64,000 bases of DNA. Origin: Bryobacteraceae bacterium (GTDB lineage: Bacteria; Acidobacteriota; Terriglobia; Bryobacterales; Bryobacteraceae). Below the pieces are notes generated by a model, which ran no database searches, was not told the origin of the DNA, and saw only the letters and a program-made list of their open reading frames with translations. The translations under genes were made by a program, and so were the position numbers. Positions 51,106 through 59,962 of the stretch are shown one piece after another. Location of the stretch: contig JAWKHH010000004.1 in NCBI GenBank assembly GCA_041394945.1, positions 496,001-560,000 of the forward strand, written 5' to 3'. Every line of letters begins with the position of its first letter. Within the stretch, counting starts at the first letter, position 1.

Positions 51106-52872
51106 ATGGCCGAACGGACGGTGTTCACGCTCCTCGAGGAAGCGGCATCCAATTGGGGCGACGCACCCGCCCTCTATGAGCCCTCACGCACCGAAGAATC
51201 GCCTTGGCGCGCCTTCTCCTGGAACGAATACAAGCGGTTCGCCATCGAGATCGCGGCCGGCCTCATCCACCTCGGGGTTCGCCACGGCGACATCGTCGCG
51301 ATCGATTCGGAAACGCGCGCCGAGTTCTACTTCGCCGACCTGGGCGTGGTGACGGCCGGCGCGGTCTCCGCCGCCCTCTACACCAGCTATCCGCCCGCCG
51401 AGCACGTCAAGACGCTCCGTCAACTCGCGCCCAAGGCCGTGTTCGTCGAGGATTCGCGCACGCTCTCGGCGCTGCTTTCCGCGGCCGATCCGCCGGTGGA
51501 CGCGCGTTGGATCCTCCTCGACGGCCAGGGCGACCCGGAGTCTGGCGCGGACGATGTCCTCACTCTGGCGCAACTCCGGGATCTCGGCCGCAACGCCATC
51601 GCCCGCGACCCCGATCTGCCGGATCGGATGCGCTCTCGCCTCCGCGCCTCCGACAACGCCATCCTTTACCTCACGTCCGGCGCCACCGGAGAGCCGAAAA
51701 TGGGGCTCGCCACGCATGCCGCCGTCGTCGCCAACTGCGATATCGGCGCGCAGGCCGTCCCCATCGGGCCGGAGGATTGTTCCATCGCCTTTCTGCCATC
51801 GGCCCACATCACGCAGCGAATCGCGATGCAGATGTTTCCGCTCCGCATGGGCATGCCGGTGTACTTTTCGAAAGGCCTCAGCCGCCTGCCGCACGAGCTG
51901 AAATCGGTGCGCCCCACGTTCTTCGTCGCGCCGCCGCGCGTTTGGGAACGCATGTATACGAGCATATGTACGGAGTTGAAGAAGCGCCCGGCGGTTACGC
52001 AGCGCATCTTCTGGTTCGCGCTCGGCGTCGGCGGCGAAGCGGCGCGCCGCAGGCAGCGCAACCGTTCCGTTCCGATGTGGATGGACCGGGCGCTCGCCAT
52101 GGCCAACCGCATGGTCTTCGCGCAGATCCGGGAGCGCCTTGGCGGACGCCTGCGGATGGCCATCAGCGGCGCCGCTCCGCTGGGGCGGGACATGGCCGAT
52201 TTCTATGCCGCCATCGGGCTGCCCATTCACGAAGGGTATGGACTCACCGAGGGCGGCATCGTCGCGCTGAATCCGTACGGACAGGCACGCTCGGGCTCGA
52301 TCGGCAAGCCGCTTCCCGGAGTGGACGTGAAGATTGCCGAAGACGGCGAGATCCTGTTCCAAAGCCCCACCGCGTTTGCCGGCTACTACAAGTCGCCGGA
52401 GGCGACGGCGGCGATCCTGCGCGACGGCTGGCTTCACACCGGCGACGTCGGCGAGTTCGACGCCGACGGCTACCTCTACATCACCGGGCGCAAGAAGGAA
52501 GTTCTCGTCTCATCGAATGGCAAGAAGATCTACCCGGCGCAGATCGAGTCCCTGTTCAAGATGGAACCGCTCATCAATCAGGTGCTCCTGCTGGGGGACC
52601 GGCAGTCCTACGTGGCGGCGCTGTTCACGTTGAATCCAGCGGTGGCGGAAGGGCAGCCGGGCCTGGACGCCGCGGCGGAAGTGAAGCGGATCGTCCAGAA
52701 GGTGAACCGCCAGCTTGCCCCGTTCGAGCAGATCCGCCGGTATCACGTGATGGATCGCGACTTCCGGATCGAAGATGGGGAATTGACGCCGACGATGAAG
52801 TTGCGGCGCGCGCGCGTGATCGAAAATCACCGGGAAATCGTCAGTAATCTGTTCCTCGGAAAAGAGGGATGA
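51106..52872 (+). CDS. Long-chain acyl-CoA synthetase (AMP-binding)
   Basis: A 588-residue adenylate-forming ligase. The P-loop is YLTSGATGEPKMG. The conserved adenine and acid motifs are SGAAPLGRDMADFYAAIGLPIHEGYGLTEGG, and the hinge and C-terminal domain run from DGWLHTGDVGEFDADGYLYITGRKKE to the lysine region near ELTPTMKLRR. This pattern is that of FadD-like long-chain fatty acid CoA ligases. TACTTT lies 7 bases before the ATG. It is followed closely by the 2-oxoacid dehydrogenase genes. Confidence 0.9.
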   Translation: MAERTVFTLLEEAASNWGDAPALYEPSRTEESPWRAFSWNEYKRFAIEIAAGLIHLGVRHGDIVAIDSETRAEFYFADLGVVTAGAVSAALYTSYPPAEHVKTLRQLAPKAVFVEDSRTLSALLSAADPPVDARWILLDGQGDPESGADDVLTLAQLRDLGRNAIARDPDLPDRMRSRLRASDNAILYLTSGATGEPKMGLATHAAVVANCDIGAQAVPIGPEDCSIAFLPSAHITQRIAMQMFPLRMGMPVYFSKGLSRLPHELKSVRPTFFVAPPRVWERMYTSICTELKKRPAVTQRIFWFALGVGGEAARRRQRNRSVPMWMDRALAMANRMVFAQIRERLGGRLRMAISGAAPLGRDMADFYAAIGLPIHEGYGLTEGGIVALNPYGQARSGSIGKPLPGVDVKIAEDGEILFQSPTAFAGYYKSPEATAAILRDGWLHTGDVGEFDADGYLYITGRKKEVLVSSNGKKIYPAQIESLFKMEPLINQVLLLGDRQSYVAALFTLNPAVAEGQPGLDAAAEVKRIVQKVNRQLAPFEQIRRYHVMDRDFRIEDGELTPTMKLRRARVIENHREIVSNLFLGKEG

Positions 52873-52895
52873 AATGACGTATACTGTCGGGTTGG

Positions 52896-53948
52896 GTGAA
52901 AGCCGTGAGATCGTTCGCACCGTCCCTCACATCGCCGGAAATCGAATCCTCCGAAGCTGAGCTTTCGCACCGGTTTTTCTACTACCTCAATCTCCAGCGC
53001 GAAGCCGAGGACCGGATTGAGCGCAAGCTCTACCGCCAAGGCAAGATTCTGGGGGGAGTATACGTAGGCCGGGGCCAGGAAGCGATCGGCATCGGCAGCG
53101 GGCTCGTCGCCCATCCGGACGATGTGTTGTTCCCTTGCCATCGGGATCTCGGCCTCTATTTCTTGCGCGGCATTTCGCCGCGCGAAGTGTTCGCGCAGTA
53201 CATGGGCCGCGTTGGCGGGCTCACGCGCGGGCGCGACGGCAATATGCACATGGGCGATCTGAGCCGCCGGATCGTCGCGATCATCAGCGCCATGGCGGCT
53301 TCCGTTCCGGTGTCGGTGGGCGCGGCGATGGCGCTTCGCTACCAGGGATCACCGAACATCGCGTTCAACTATTTCGGCGACGGCGCCACCAGCCGCGGAG
53401 ACTGGCACGAAGGGCTGAACCTCGCTGCGGTCCAGAAAGCGCCGGTGGTGTTCATCTGCAATAACAATCAATACGCGTATTCGACTCCGCTCGAAAAGCA
53501 GATGGCCTGCGCCGACGTGGCCGACCGCGGTCCGGCCTATGGAATTCATTCGGAAATCGTGGATGGCAACGATGTCTTCGCTGTCCATGAAGCCACTCGC
53601 CGCGCGGCGGCCCATTGCCGCGAGGGCCTTGGTCCGTACCTGCTGGAGTGCAAGACCTTCCGCATGACGGGCCACTCCGCCCACGATGCCGGCGACTATG
53701 TGCCCAAGCACCTTTGGGACGAATGGGGCGCCAAGGACCCCATCGCCCGCCTGCGCAAGCGCATGATCGAAAGCGGCTGGGCCACTTCGGACGAACTCGA
53801 CGAAATCGCGCGGGAAGTGCGCGTCGAGATCGACGAGGCGATTGCCTGGGCCGATGCCAGTCCGTTCCCCGATCCTTCCACGCTCGAGTTCGGCGTCTAT
53901 GAAGAAACCCGCGCCGATGCGGTCTGGAAGAACGGGGGCGACCGGTAG
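52896..53948 (+). CDS. pdhA: 2-oxoacid (pyruvate-type) dehydrogenase E1 alpha subunit
   Basis: A 350-residue thiamine-diphosphate enzyme subunit. The TPP motif is GDGATSRGDWHEGLNLAAVQ ending in NNNQYA. The activation loop carries FRMTGHSAHDAGDYVP. Pyruvate, acetoin and branched-chain dehydrogenases share this layout, and the substrate is not fixed by the sequence. The start is GTG at 52896, 10 bases after TATACT (52880-52885). The TAG stop is directly followed by the ATG of the beta subunit. No E2 or E3 gene is in the window. Confidence 0.9.
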   Translation: MKAVRSFAPSLTSPEIESSEAELSHRFFYYLNLQREAEDRIERKLYRQGKILGGVYVGRGQEAIGIGSGLVAHPDDVLFPCHRDLGLYFLRGISPREVFAQYMGRVGGLTRGRDGNMHMGDLSRRIVAIISAMAASVPVSVGAAMALRYQGSPNIAFNYFGDGATSRGDWHEGLNLAAVQKAPVVFICNNNQYAYSTPLEKQMACADVADRGPAYGIHSEIVDGNDVFAVHEATRRAAAHCREGLGPYLLECKTFRMTGHSAHDAGDYVPKHLWDEWGAKDPIARLRKRMIESGWATSDELDEIAREVRVEIDEAIAWADASPFPDPSTLEFGVYEETRADAVWKNGGDR

Positions 53949-54923
53949 ATGGCGCAGATCACCTACCTCGAGGCAATCCGCCAAGGGATCTGGGAAGAGA
54001 TGGAACGCGACGAGAACGTGTTCCTCCTCGGCGAGGATCTGGGCATCTACGGCGGCGCATTCAAGATCACGGCCGGAATGCTGGATCGCTTTGGCGGGCG
54101 CCGCGTTGTCGACACTCCTATTTCGGAATCGGCCATCGTCGGCGCCGCCATCGGCGCGAGCTTCATGGGTCTGCGTCCGGTGGCGGAGATGCAATTCGCC
54201 GATTTCATTACGTGCGGCTTCGACCAGATCGTCAACTTCGCCGCCAAGTGCCGCTACCGGTGGAACGCTCCGGCGCCGCTGGTGGTGCGCGCGCCGAGCG
54301 GCGGCGGGATCCATGGCGGTCCGTTCCACTCTCAGAATCCGGAAGCGTGGTTCGTCCATACGCCGGGCCTGAAGGTGGTGCAGCCAGCGACGGCGTACGA
54401 CGCCAAGGGGCTGATCAAATCCGCCATTCGCGATAACGATCCCGTGATCTTCTTCGAGCACAAGGCGCTCTACCGCCGGGTAAAGGGCGAAGTGCCCGAG
54501 GGCGACTACACGGTTCCGCTGGGCAAGGCGGCCATTCACCGTGCCGGCCGGGACATGACGGTGATCACTTACGGCGCGATGGTCCATGTCGCGACCGAGG
54601 CGGCCGATGTGCTTGCGCGCGAAGGCGTCGAGGTGGAGATCGTCGATCTGCGCACGCTGCTGCCGATTGACGAAGAGACGGTACTTGAAAGCGTGAAGAA
54701 GACTTCGAAGGCAATCGTTCTTCACGAAGACACGCTCACCGGCGGCATCGGCGGCGAGATCAGCGCGCGGATCAACGAAAAGGCCTTCGAGTGGCTGGAT
54801 GGCCCGGTGCTGCGCATCGCGGCGCCGGACACGCCGGTTCCGTTCAGCGGGCCTCTCGAGGAGGCCTTCCTGCCGAACGTGGCGAAGGTCCTCGAGAAGG
54901 CGCGCTGGCTGGCCAAGTACTGA
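53949..54923 (+). CDS. pdhB: 2-oxoacid dehydrogenase E1 beta subunit
   Basis: A 324-residue beta subunit. The N-terminal domain shows the typical LGEDLGIYGGAFKITAGMLDRFG and TPISESAIVGAAIGASFMGLRPV, and the second domain has VEVEIVDLRTLLPIDEETVLESVKKT. The C-terminus carries FLPNVAKVLEKA. It forms an alpha2beta2 heterotetramer with the upstream subunit, with which it is contiguous. The E2 acyltransferase must be encoded elsewhere. Confidence 0.93.
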   Translation: MAQITYLEAIRQGIWEEMERDENVFLLGEDLGIYGGAFKITAGMLDRFGGRRVVDTPISESAIVGAAIGASFMGLRPVAEMQFADFITCGFDQIVNFAAKCRYRWNAPAPLVVRAPSGGGIHGGPFHSQNPEAWFVHTPGLKVVQPATAYDAKGLIKSAIRDNDPVIFFEHKALYRRVKGEVPEGDYTVPLGKAAIHRAGRDMTVITYGAMVHVATEAADVLAREGVEVEIVDLRTLLPIDEETVLESVKKTSKAIVLHEDTLTGGIGGEISARINEKAFEWLDGPVLRIAAPDTPVPFSGPLEEAFLPNVAKVLEKARWLAKY

Positions 54924-54929
54924 TCCGCT

Positions 54930-56153
54930 CTACTTCTTCTTCTCCCGCATCTCCTTCGCCAGATACCTGATCTCGGTGAGATCGCGTTGCATCTCGCTCC
55001 AGCCGTACCACAGTGCGTAGTCTGGGTTGGCGTGGAAGGTTCCCTGGAAGGCGCGCATGCGATGCTCGAGGTGCATCACGAAGAGCTTTTGCTCAATGGG
55101 CGTCGGGGCGTCGTGGAAAGTGAGCAGGTCCGGGTAGGGGTAGGCGTAGGCCTGCGGTTTGGCGAGAGTGCCATCCTTGTAAAGACCGGCCACGATCTCG
55201 ATCGCCTGCGCGAGCAGCCGGTCCGTCTCGCGGATCATGTCGTCGCCCTTCTTCAACTGTTCTCCGGCGAAGTTGCGGGAGTGGCACTGGGCGCAGGTGT
55301 TGATCATCTTGTCGCGCTCGCGCTGCCAGTCTTCCTGGGTGAGGCGGGCGACGCTCGCGGCTTTCACCACGTCGAGCCGGGCGGTGGGCTTGCCGTCGGG
55401 GTCGAGCACGCCGAGGCCTTTGAGGATGGTCGCGCGGTCGGCGGCCCATTGCTTGTCTTCGGGCATCGGCAGGCGGACGGCAAGGAAGCCCCAGGCGGTG
55501 CCGACGGTGTGGTTGCCTTCCTGCATGTGGCAGGTCTGGCAGGTGGGCGCTGACGCGGATTCGGGCAGCGTGCCGGTCTGCTTCAGCAATGCCCGCACGC
55601 CGTGCTTCGAGGCCGAGTACATCTCCCACTGCGGATGGTCGAAGCCCATGTGGCAGGTCTGGCAGGCTTGCGGCTGCTTGGCTTCCACGGTGGAGAAGGT
55701 GTGGCGCGTGTGGCAGGCGTCGCAGGAGGCGACGCCGAATCCGGCCGAAGTCTTCTTGAGTTCCTTCATTTCCGCTTCGGTCTTCAGGCCGAGCTTGTGG
55801 CAGCCGCCGCAGCCTTTCATGCCGTCGGTCATCGCCATCGGCTGCCAGTGGAACGTCGGCATCGCCTTCATCGCGGCCCAGGCGGCGGCGTGCTTGCCGC
55901 TCTTGAACTGGTTCACCTGGGTCGGGTGGCACATTGAGCAGGTGTCGGGCGTCGGGATGCCGACCTTGGCTACGTCGTTGGCCGAAGTATGTTCGCTGCC
56001 GTGGCAGACGGCGCAATCGATGCCGTTCTTGCTGTGCTTGCTCAACTGCCAGTCCGTTACGATGCCAGGCGTGGTGTTCTTATGACATTCGATACAGGTT
56101 TCGGCGAGCACGGGCAGGGCTGCCAGCACGAACGACACGGCGAGTAAGCGCAT
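54930..56153 (-). CDS. Octahaem c-type cytochrome of the hydroxylamine oxidoreductase-like group
   Basis: A 407-residue periplasmic protein with a signal peptide ending near VLAE. It has eight CxxCH haem sites (CIECH, CAVCH, CSMCH, CGGCH, CDACH, CQTCH twice, CAQCH). The C-terminal helical part (EQKLFVMHLEHRMRAFQGTFHANPDYALWYGWSEM) resembles HAO-related octahaem cytochromes. It is shorter than true HAO (about 550 residues), and whether it has the cross-linking tyrosine cannot be decided here. The reaction is unknown; nitrogen or sulfur oxyanion chemistry is possible. It is an isolated gene, convergent with pdhB. Confidence 0.85.
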   Translation of the reverse strand: MRLLAVSFVLAALPVLAETCIECHKNTTPGIVTDWQLSKHSKNGIDCAVCHGSEHTSANDVAKVGIPTPDTCSMCHPTQVNQFKSGKHAAAWAAMKAMPTFHWQPMAMTDGMKGCGGCHKLGLKTEAEMKELKKTSAGFGVASCDACHTRHTFSTVEAKQPQACQTCHMGFDHPQWEMYSASKHGVRALLKQTGTLPESASAPTCQTCHMQEGNHTVGTAWGFLAVRLPMPEDKQWAADRATILKGLGVLDPDGKPTARLDVVKAASVARLTQEDWQRERDKMINTCAQCHSRNFAGEQLKKGDDMIRETDRLLAQAIEIVAGLYKDGTLAKPQAYAYPYPDLLTFHDAPTPIEQKLFVMHLEHRMRAFQGTFHANPDYALWYGWSEMQRDLTEIRYLAKEMREKKK

Positions 56154-56204
56154 GGGTTGAGTCTAAGGGTGGGAGTAGGGCCGGTCTGTGACCGGAGTCA
56201 CACG

Positions 56205-57098
56205 CTACCGGCTCTTGTTGTCGCCGCCGAGCGCGAGGGCCGCGGCGGCCGCGCCACCGCCGGCGCCGGCGACGATCACGGCGATCATGGCGCCGCTGAC
56301 CTTCGATCCTCCGGCGGCGGCCGGGGGCTTTGGCGCCGAGACGGGCTTGGGCGACGATACCGTCTGCGGCTGGGCAGCCGAGGCCGGCTGTTCGCATGGG
56401 CCGCCTTCTGTGACGGCGATGTTCGAGACGCGGAGTACCTGGGATGCGCCCGCCACCGGCGTCGCCGTTCGGAACACGGTCCCGTCGATCTTCACCGGCT
56501 TGCCGACGTTGGGCTCGAGGTTGGCGCCACGCAACTCCACAGTGACGTTGGCGGTGGTGTCGGTGAGGATGTACCGGCCGTCCTTCTTCAACAGGCAGCC
56601 GCTCAGACTCGAGCCATCGGCCTGGGCGGCGGCGGGCGGCATCACGCTGAGTGCGGATCCCGCGCGGACGTTCGCGAGCAGGTCGCCAAGGCGGTTGTAG
56701 ACGCGGACGGGGCCGTTGGCGGCGGCGATGAGCACGGCTCGTTCGCCTTCGAGTTTGACGCTCGCCGTGGCGGCGGATCCGGGGGCGATGCGAAGCTCCC
56801 GCGCCTCGACGGTGAAGCCGGCGGCCGGTGCGATGTCGGTGGCCCCTTTCTCGAGAATGAGCCGGCTGCCGGAAACCTTGGCGCGCGAGGCCGGGCCCAG
56901 TTCGACGCGGGTTCCCGAGTTCAACCGAAGGCGGGAGGAGGCGCGGGCGGTTTCGACGGTGGCTCCATCGAATAGAGTGGCGTTGGTGGATACCCGGGAG
57001 CCATTCACGGAAAAGCTGCCGAGGCCGGCGGCGGTTCCGATGGAATCAGCGGCAACGAGCGCTGCCGTGGAGACGAGGAGGATCGCAAAGGGGCGCAT
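56205..57098 (-). CDS. Secreted FecR-like domain protein
   Basis: A 297-residue protein with a signal peptide (LLVSTAALVAADSIG). A FecR-type beta region follows (NATLFDGATVETARASSRLRLNSGTRVELGPAS). A second segment (SLSGCLLKKDGRYILTDTTANVTVELRG) resembles a small OB-like module often found in Acidobacteria. A proline/lysine-rich linker and a C-terminal membrane helix (AMIAVIVAGAGGGAAAAALAL) with a short basic tail end the protein. The layout suggests an envelope-anchored protein. The function is unknown. Confidence 0.75.
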   Translation of the reverse strand: MRPFAILLVSTAALVAADSIGTAAGLGSFSVNGSRVSTNATLFDGATVETARASSRLRLNSGTRVELGPASRAKVSGSRLILEKGATDIAPAAGFTVEARELRIAPGSAATASVKLEGERAVLIAAANGPVRVYNRLGDLLANVRAGSALSVMPPAAAQADGSSLSGCLLKKDGRYILTDTTANVTVELRGANLEPNVGKPVKIDGTVFRTATPVAGASQVLRVSNIAVTEGGPCEQPASAAQPQTVSSPKPVSAPKPPAAAGGSKVSGAMIAVIVAGAGGGAAAAALALGGDNKSR

Positions 57099-57134
57099 AG
57101 TTCCGGTACTCCGAGATCCTTATAATAGCACCTG

Positions 57135-58199
57135 ATGCGTCCGCTTCCTATGGCTGCCGCCGCTGTGCTGGTGTTTGCGGCACTGCTCGGTCTCCAGCGC
57201 GCCTGGGGGGATTGGCTCGGGCGCGGGCAGACGATCGAGGCGGCCCGCGAGGCCGTCCGGGTGGAGCCGGGGAACGCGGATGCGTGGTTGTGGCTGGCCG
57301 AACATGAGGAGCGGTCGGGCGGGGAGCCGGAGGCGGCGTTCGCGGAGGCGATGCGACTGCGGCCGTGGGATTCGCGGGCTTGGGTGCGGCGGGGGTTGTA
57401 CCGGGAGTCAACGGGGCGGCGGAGTGACGGGGAGGGCGATCTACTACATGCATCGGATATTGATCGCCTGAGTGGGGCGCGATGGGCGCTGATCAATTAC
57501 TACTATCGTAGTGATAAATCTTCCGAATTCGCGCGATTGGTTCGTTCCCTCGCTTCCGGAATGGCCGAGGAGGCGGCTTGGGATCCAAAAGTCCTTTGGA
57601 ATCTGTGCTGGAAGTGGCCGGACCGTAGTTCCGAGTGGGTTGAAATCGCGAGTTCGAAGCCAGTGCTCCGCGACGGCTTGCTGGACTTCCTGGAGACGGC
57701 CGAACCGCACGGGCAGGCGCTCGCCGCAGCGGCGGAAGTCTACAGGGATCGTAGCACGCCAGTCAAGGGCGGCCGAGCGCCACGGTGGTGTTCGAGATTC
57801 ATTGAGGGCGGGCGGCTGGACGATGCGAGGGCCGTGTGGGCGCGGCTGGCGGCGGCTGGGGAAGTCGTGGCGGATGACTCTCGATTCGAGCGCGTCCCGG
57901 CGGGGGAGGGTTTCGGGTGGCGGGTGGCGGTTCCCTACACCCACCTGCGGCCGGGGATCGTGTTGCGATTCGACGGGAAGCAGGCGGAGGAGATGGAGGT
58001 GTGCTGGCGGTGGAGCGAACGCGGGGGACCGAGGGTGGAGGCGGATTGGGATGCGCAACCGGGCTTCGGGTGGGAGGTGGAGGTGCGCGGCGGGCTGCGT
58101 CGGCTGGCGCTGCGCTACCGGCGGCCGGTGGGGTCGGCGCGATTCGTGGGGGAGGTGCGCGTTCGGTCGGCGCGGGTGACTAGCGGCCGCGCGGAGTGA
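57135..58199 (+). CDS. TPR-like membrane-anchored protein
   Basis: A 354-residue protein with an N-terminal membrane helix (AAAAVLVFAALLGLQRAWGDWL). TPR-like helix pairs follow (AREAVRVEPGNADAWLWLAEHEERSGGEPEAAFAEAMRLRPWDSRAW). The C-terminal half is a beta-rich domain (VPYTHLRPGIVLRFDGKQAEEMEVCWRWSER). TATAAT (57121-57126) lies 8 bases before the ATG with no Shine-Dalgarno. The 3' end overlaps the converging pseudopilin-like gene by 20 bases. The function is unknown. Confidence 0.7.
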   Translation: MRPLPMAAAAVLVFAALLGLQRAWGDWLGRGQTIEAAREAVRVEPGNADAWLWLAEHEERSGGEPEAAFAEAMRLRPWDSRAWVRRGLYRESTGRRSDGEGDLLHASDIDRLSGARWALINYYYRSDKSSEFARLVRSLASGMAEEAAWDPKVLWNLCWKWPDRSSEWVEIASSKPVLRDGLLDFLETAEPHGQALAAAAEVYRDRSTPVKGGRAPRWCSRFIEGGRLDDARAVWARLAAAGEVVADDSRFERVPAGEGFGWRVAVPYTHLRPGIVLRFDGKQAEEMEVCWRWSERGGPRVEADWDAQPGFGWEVEVRGGLRRLALRYRRPVGSARFVGEVRVRSARVTSGRAE

Positions 58200-59961
58200 C
58201 GCCGGGTCCCGTGGTGGAACTCCCGAAGGCGCCGCTGTTACCGAAGCTGCTCGAGTTGCCGAAGGACGAGGACGAACCGCTCGAGCGAGACCCGGAACCG
58301 GATTGGCCCTGGTTCGAGCCCGGCGCTCCAGTACCGCCGAGGTTGCTGCCCTGGCCGGGGACCTTTTCGTCTTTCGGGTCGTAGAGGAACTCCCATTCCT
58401 CGTACTTCACCTTTTCGTTGTAGACCTTGATGGTCTCTTCCTTGCCTTCGTACTTTGTGGCGACTCCTGCGATTCCAGCGCCGAGACCCTGGGTTTGCCC
58501 GGTGGCGGAACCGAGTCCTCCTGGGCGCGGCTGGGTGAGGAGGTCGCCGATGATCTTGGCCGCGGCGTTTCCGGTGGCGCCCGGGAATCCGCCCGTTTGC
58601 GAGTTCGCCGGCGTGCGTGCCGCGGGAATCCCTCCGGCCGGAGAGAACCCGGGGCGTGCGGCGCCCGTGTTGCCGTAGTTCTGCTGGCCGGGATAGGCCT
58701 GTTGGCCCGGGTATGTTTGCTGACCGGGGTATGTTTGCTGACCGGGGTATGTTTGCTGACCGGGGTACGTTTGCTGCCCGGGGTACGTTTGCTGCCCGGG
58801 GTACGTTTGCTGCCCGGGGTACGTTTGCTGCCCAGGGTACGTTTGCTGACCAGGGTACGTTTGCTGTCCGGGATAGGTCTGTTGACCCGGGTAGGTCTGT
58901 TGACCTGGATATGTTTGCTGCCCTGGGACCACCTGCTGTCCGGGAACCGTCTGGCCGGGAGTGCCCGTCTGCCCGGTCTGCTGCCCGGTTTGCAGTCCCG
59001 GATAGAAGGGGAGCCCTGGAATCGGGGGGACTACCGGGTAGGTCTGTCCGGGCGCCTGCACCTGTCCTGGCGTCTGCTGCTGACCCGGGTAGACTTGACC
59101 GGTTGGAACCTGGCCTGCGGGCGCCTGACCCGGGAACTGCTGCGGCGGGAACTGTTGACCGGGAAACTGCTGCCCCTGCTGCGCCTGAAGCTGGCTCGGA
59201 TCGGTTTGGTTGGGATCGTTGGGGTCGTAGGTTTGCGGCGGCGTCGGGACCACATTGGGGTCGTAGGGCTGCTGTTGCTGTTGCGCGTAGGGGTTATTCG
59301 GGTCGTAGGGCTGCTGCTGCGCGAACGGGTTGTTGGGATCGGCGAACCCTTGCGCGCCCTGCTGTCCGGCGATGGCGGCCGGGCGGTCGCTTGCGCCGCG
59401 GGGTCCGGCTTGCGCCTGGCCCGGCAGGCCGGGAATGCCGGGCTGGCCCGGGTACGCGCCTGGCGCCCCCGGCTGTCCGGGGTAGCCGCCCGGATACGCA
59501 CCGGGCGCTCCGGTGACTCCGGGCTGGCCGGGCACGCCAAACAGTTGGGCGCTGCCGGGCTGGGGCTGGCCATCGCCCTCGCCCTTCTCGCCGGGCTTGG
59601 CGTTGGGGTCCGGCGGCTTGTGGATCTTGGAGTTCGTGTACTGGCCGGCGGCGTCGATGTTGACGAGGCGCCATTCGTCCTTGCCGGTGAACGGGTCCTT
59701 GTACTTTCTGCGAAGGAAACGCCGATCCTGGAACTTCTCGATATCCTCGATCCGCTGCGGGTAGGTTTTGTTCTTGCGGACGAACAACTGGATGGCGCGC
59801 TTGTACTGCTCGCCGCGCTCGATGAGCAGCTCTTCCTTCTCGCGCTGGCGTTCGAAAACAAGCCGCGGCGTCTCCATGTAGAGCACGATCGCAATGGCGG
59901 CGGCCATCACGAAGATGAACAGCAGGGCGAAACCGCGTTCGTGTTTGTGGCTCCGGCGCAT
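58180..59961 (-). CDS. Pseudopilin-like protein with tandem YPGQQT repeats
   Basis: A 593-residue protein. The basic N-terminus with HERG followed by FALLFIFVMAAAIAIVLYM looks like a prepilin leader and transmembrane stalk, though the glutamate at +5 is missing. A globular region (RAIQLFVRKNKTYPQRIEDIEKFQDRRFLRRKYKDPFTGKDEW) resembles the GspG/GspH core. The remaining 440 residues are P/G/Q-rich, with about 14 copies of a YPGQQT hexapeptide between 58684 and 58925 and glycine/serine-rich ends. It follows the PilM-P cluster on the same strand with one base between stop and start. It may be a minor pilin or an adhesive appendage. Confidence 0.75.
   Translation of the reverse strand: MRRSHKHERGFALLFIFVMAAAIAIVLYMETPRLVFERQREKEELLIERGEQYKRAIQLFVRKNKTYPQRIEDIEKFQDRRFLRRKYKDPFTGKDEWRLVNIDAAGQYTNSKIHKPPDPNAKPGEKGEGDGQPQPGSAQLFGVPGQPGVTGAPGAYPGGYPGQPGAPGAYPGQPGIPGLPGQAQAGPRGASDRPAAIAGQQGAQGFADPNNPFAQQQPYDPNNPYAQQQQQPYDPNVVPTPPQTYDPNDPNQTDPSQLQAQQGQQFPGQQFPPQQFPGQAPAGQVPTGQVYPGQQQTPGQVQAPGQTYPVVPPIPGLPFYPGLQTGQQTGQTGTPGQTVPGQQVVPGQQTYPGQQTYPGQQTYPGQQTYPGQQTYPGQQTYPGQQTYPGQQTYPGQQTYPGQQTYPGQQTYPGQQTYPGQQAYPGQQNYGNTGAARPGFSPAGGIPAARTPANSQTGGFPGATGNAAAKIIGDLLTQPRPGGLGSATGQTQGLGAGIAGVATKYEGKEETIKVYNEKVKYEEWEFLYDPKDEKVPGQGSNLGGTGAPGSNQGQSGSGSRSSGSSSSFGNSSSFGNSGAFGSSTTGPGVTPRGR
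58684..58925 (-). repeat. 18-bp tandem repeat inside the pseudopilin-like gene
   Basis: About 14 near-identical 18-base units (plus-strand consensus CTG-C/A-CC-GGG-GTA-C/T-GT-TTG), each encoding Tyr-Pro-Gly-Gln-Gln-Thr on the minus strand. The unit length keeps the reading frame, so copy number can change without a frameshift. Variation between units is mostly synonymous. Confidence 0.85.
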
Positions 59962-59962
59962 A

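Noticed and set aside
58684..58925. Tandem repeat considered as a CRISPR array
   Set aside because: Units are 18 bases and contiguous without spacers, and they encode an in-frame hexapeptide repeat.
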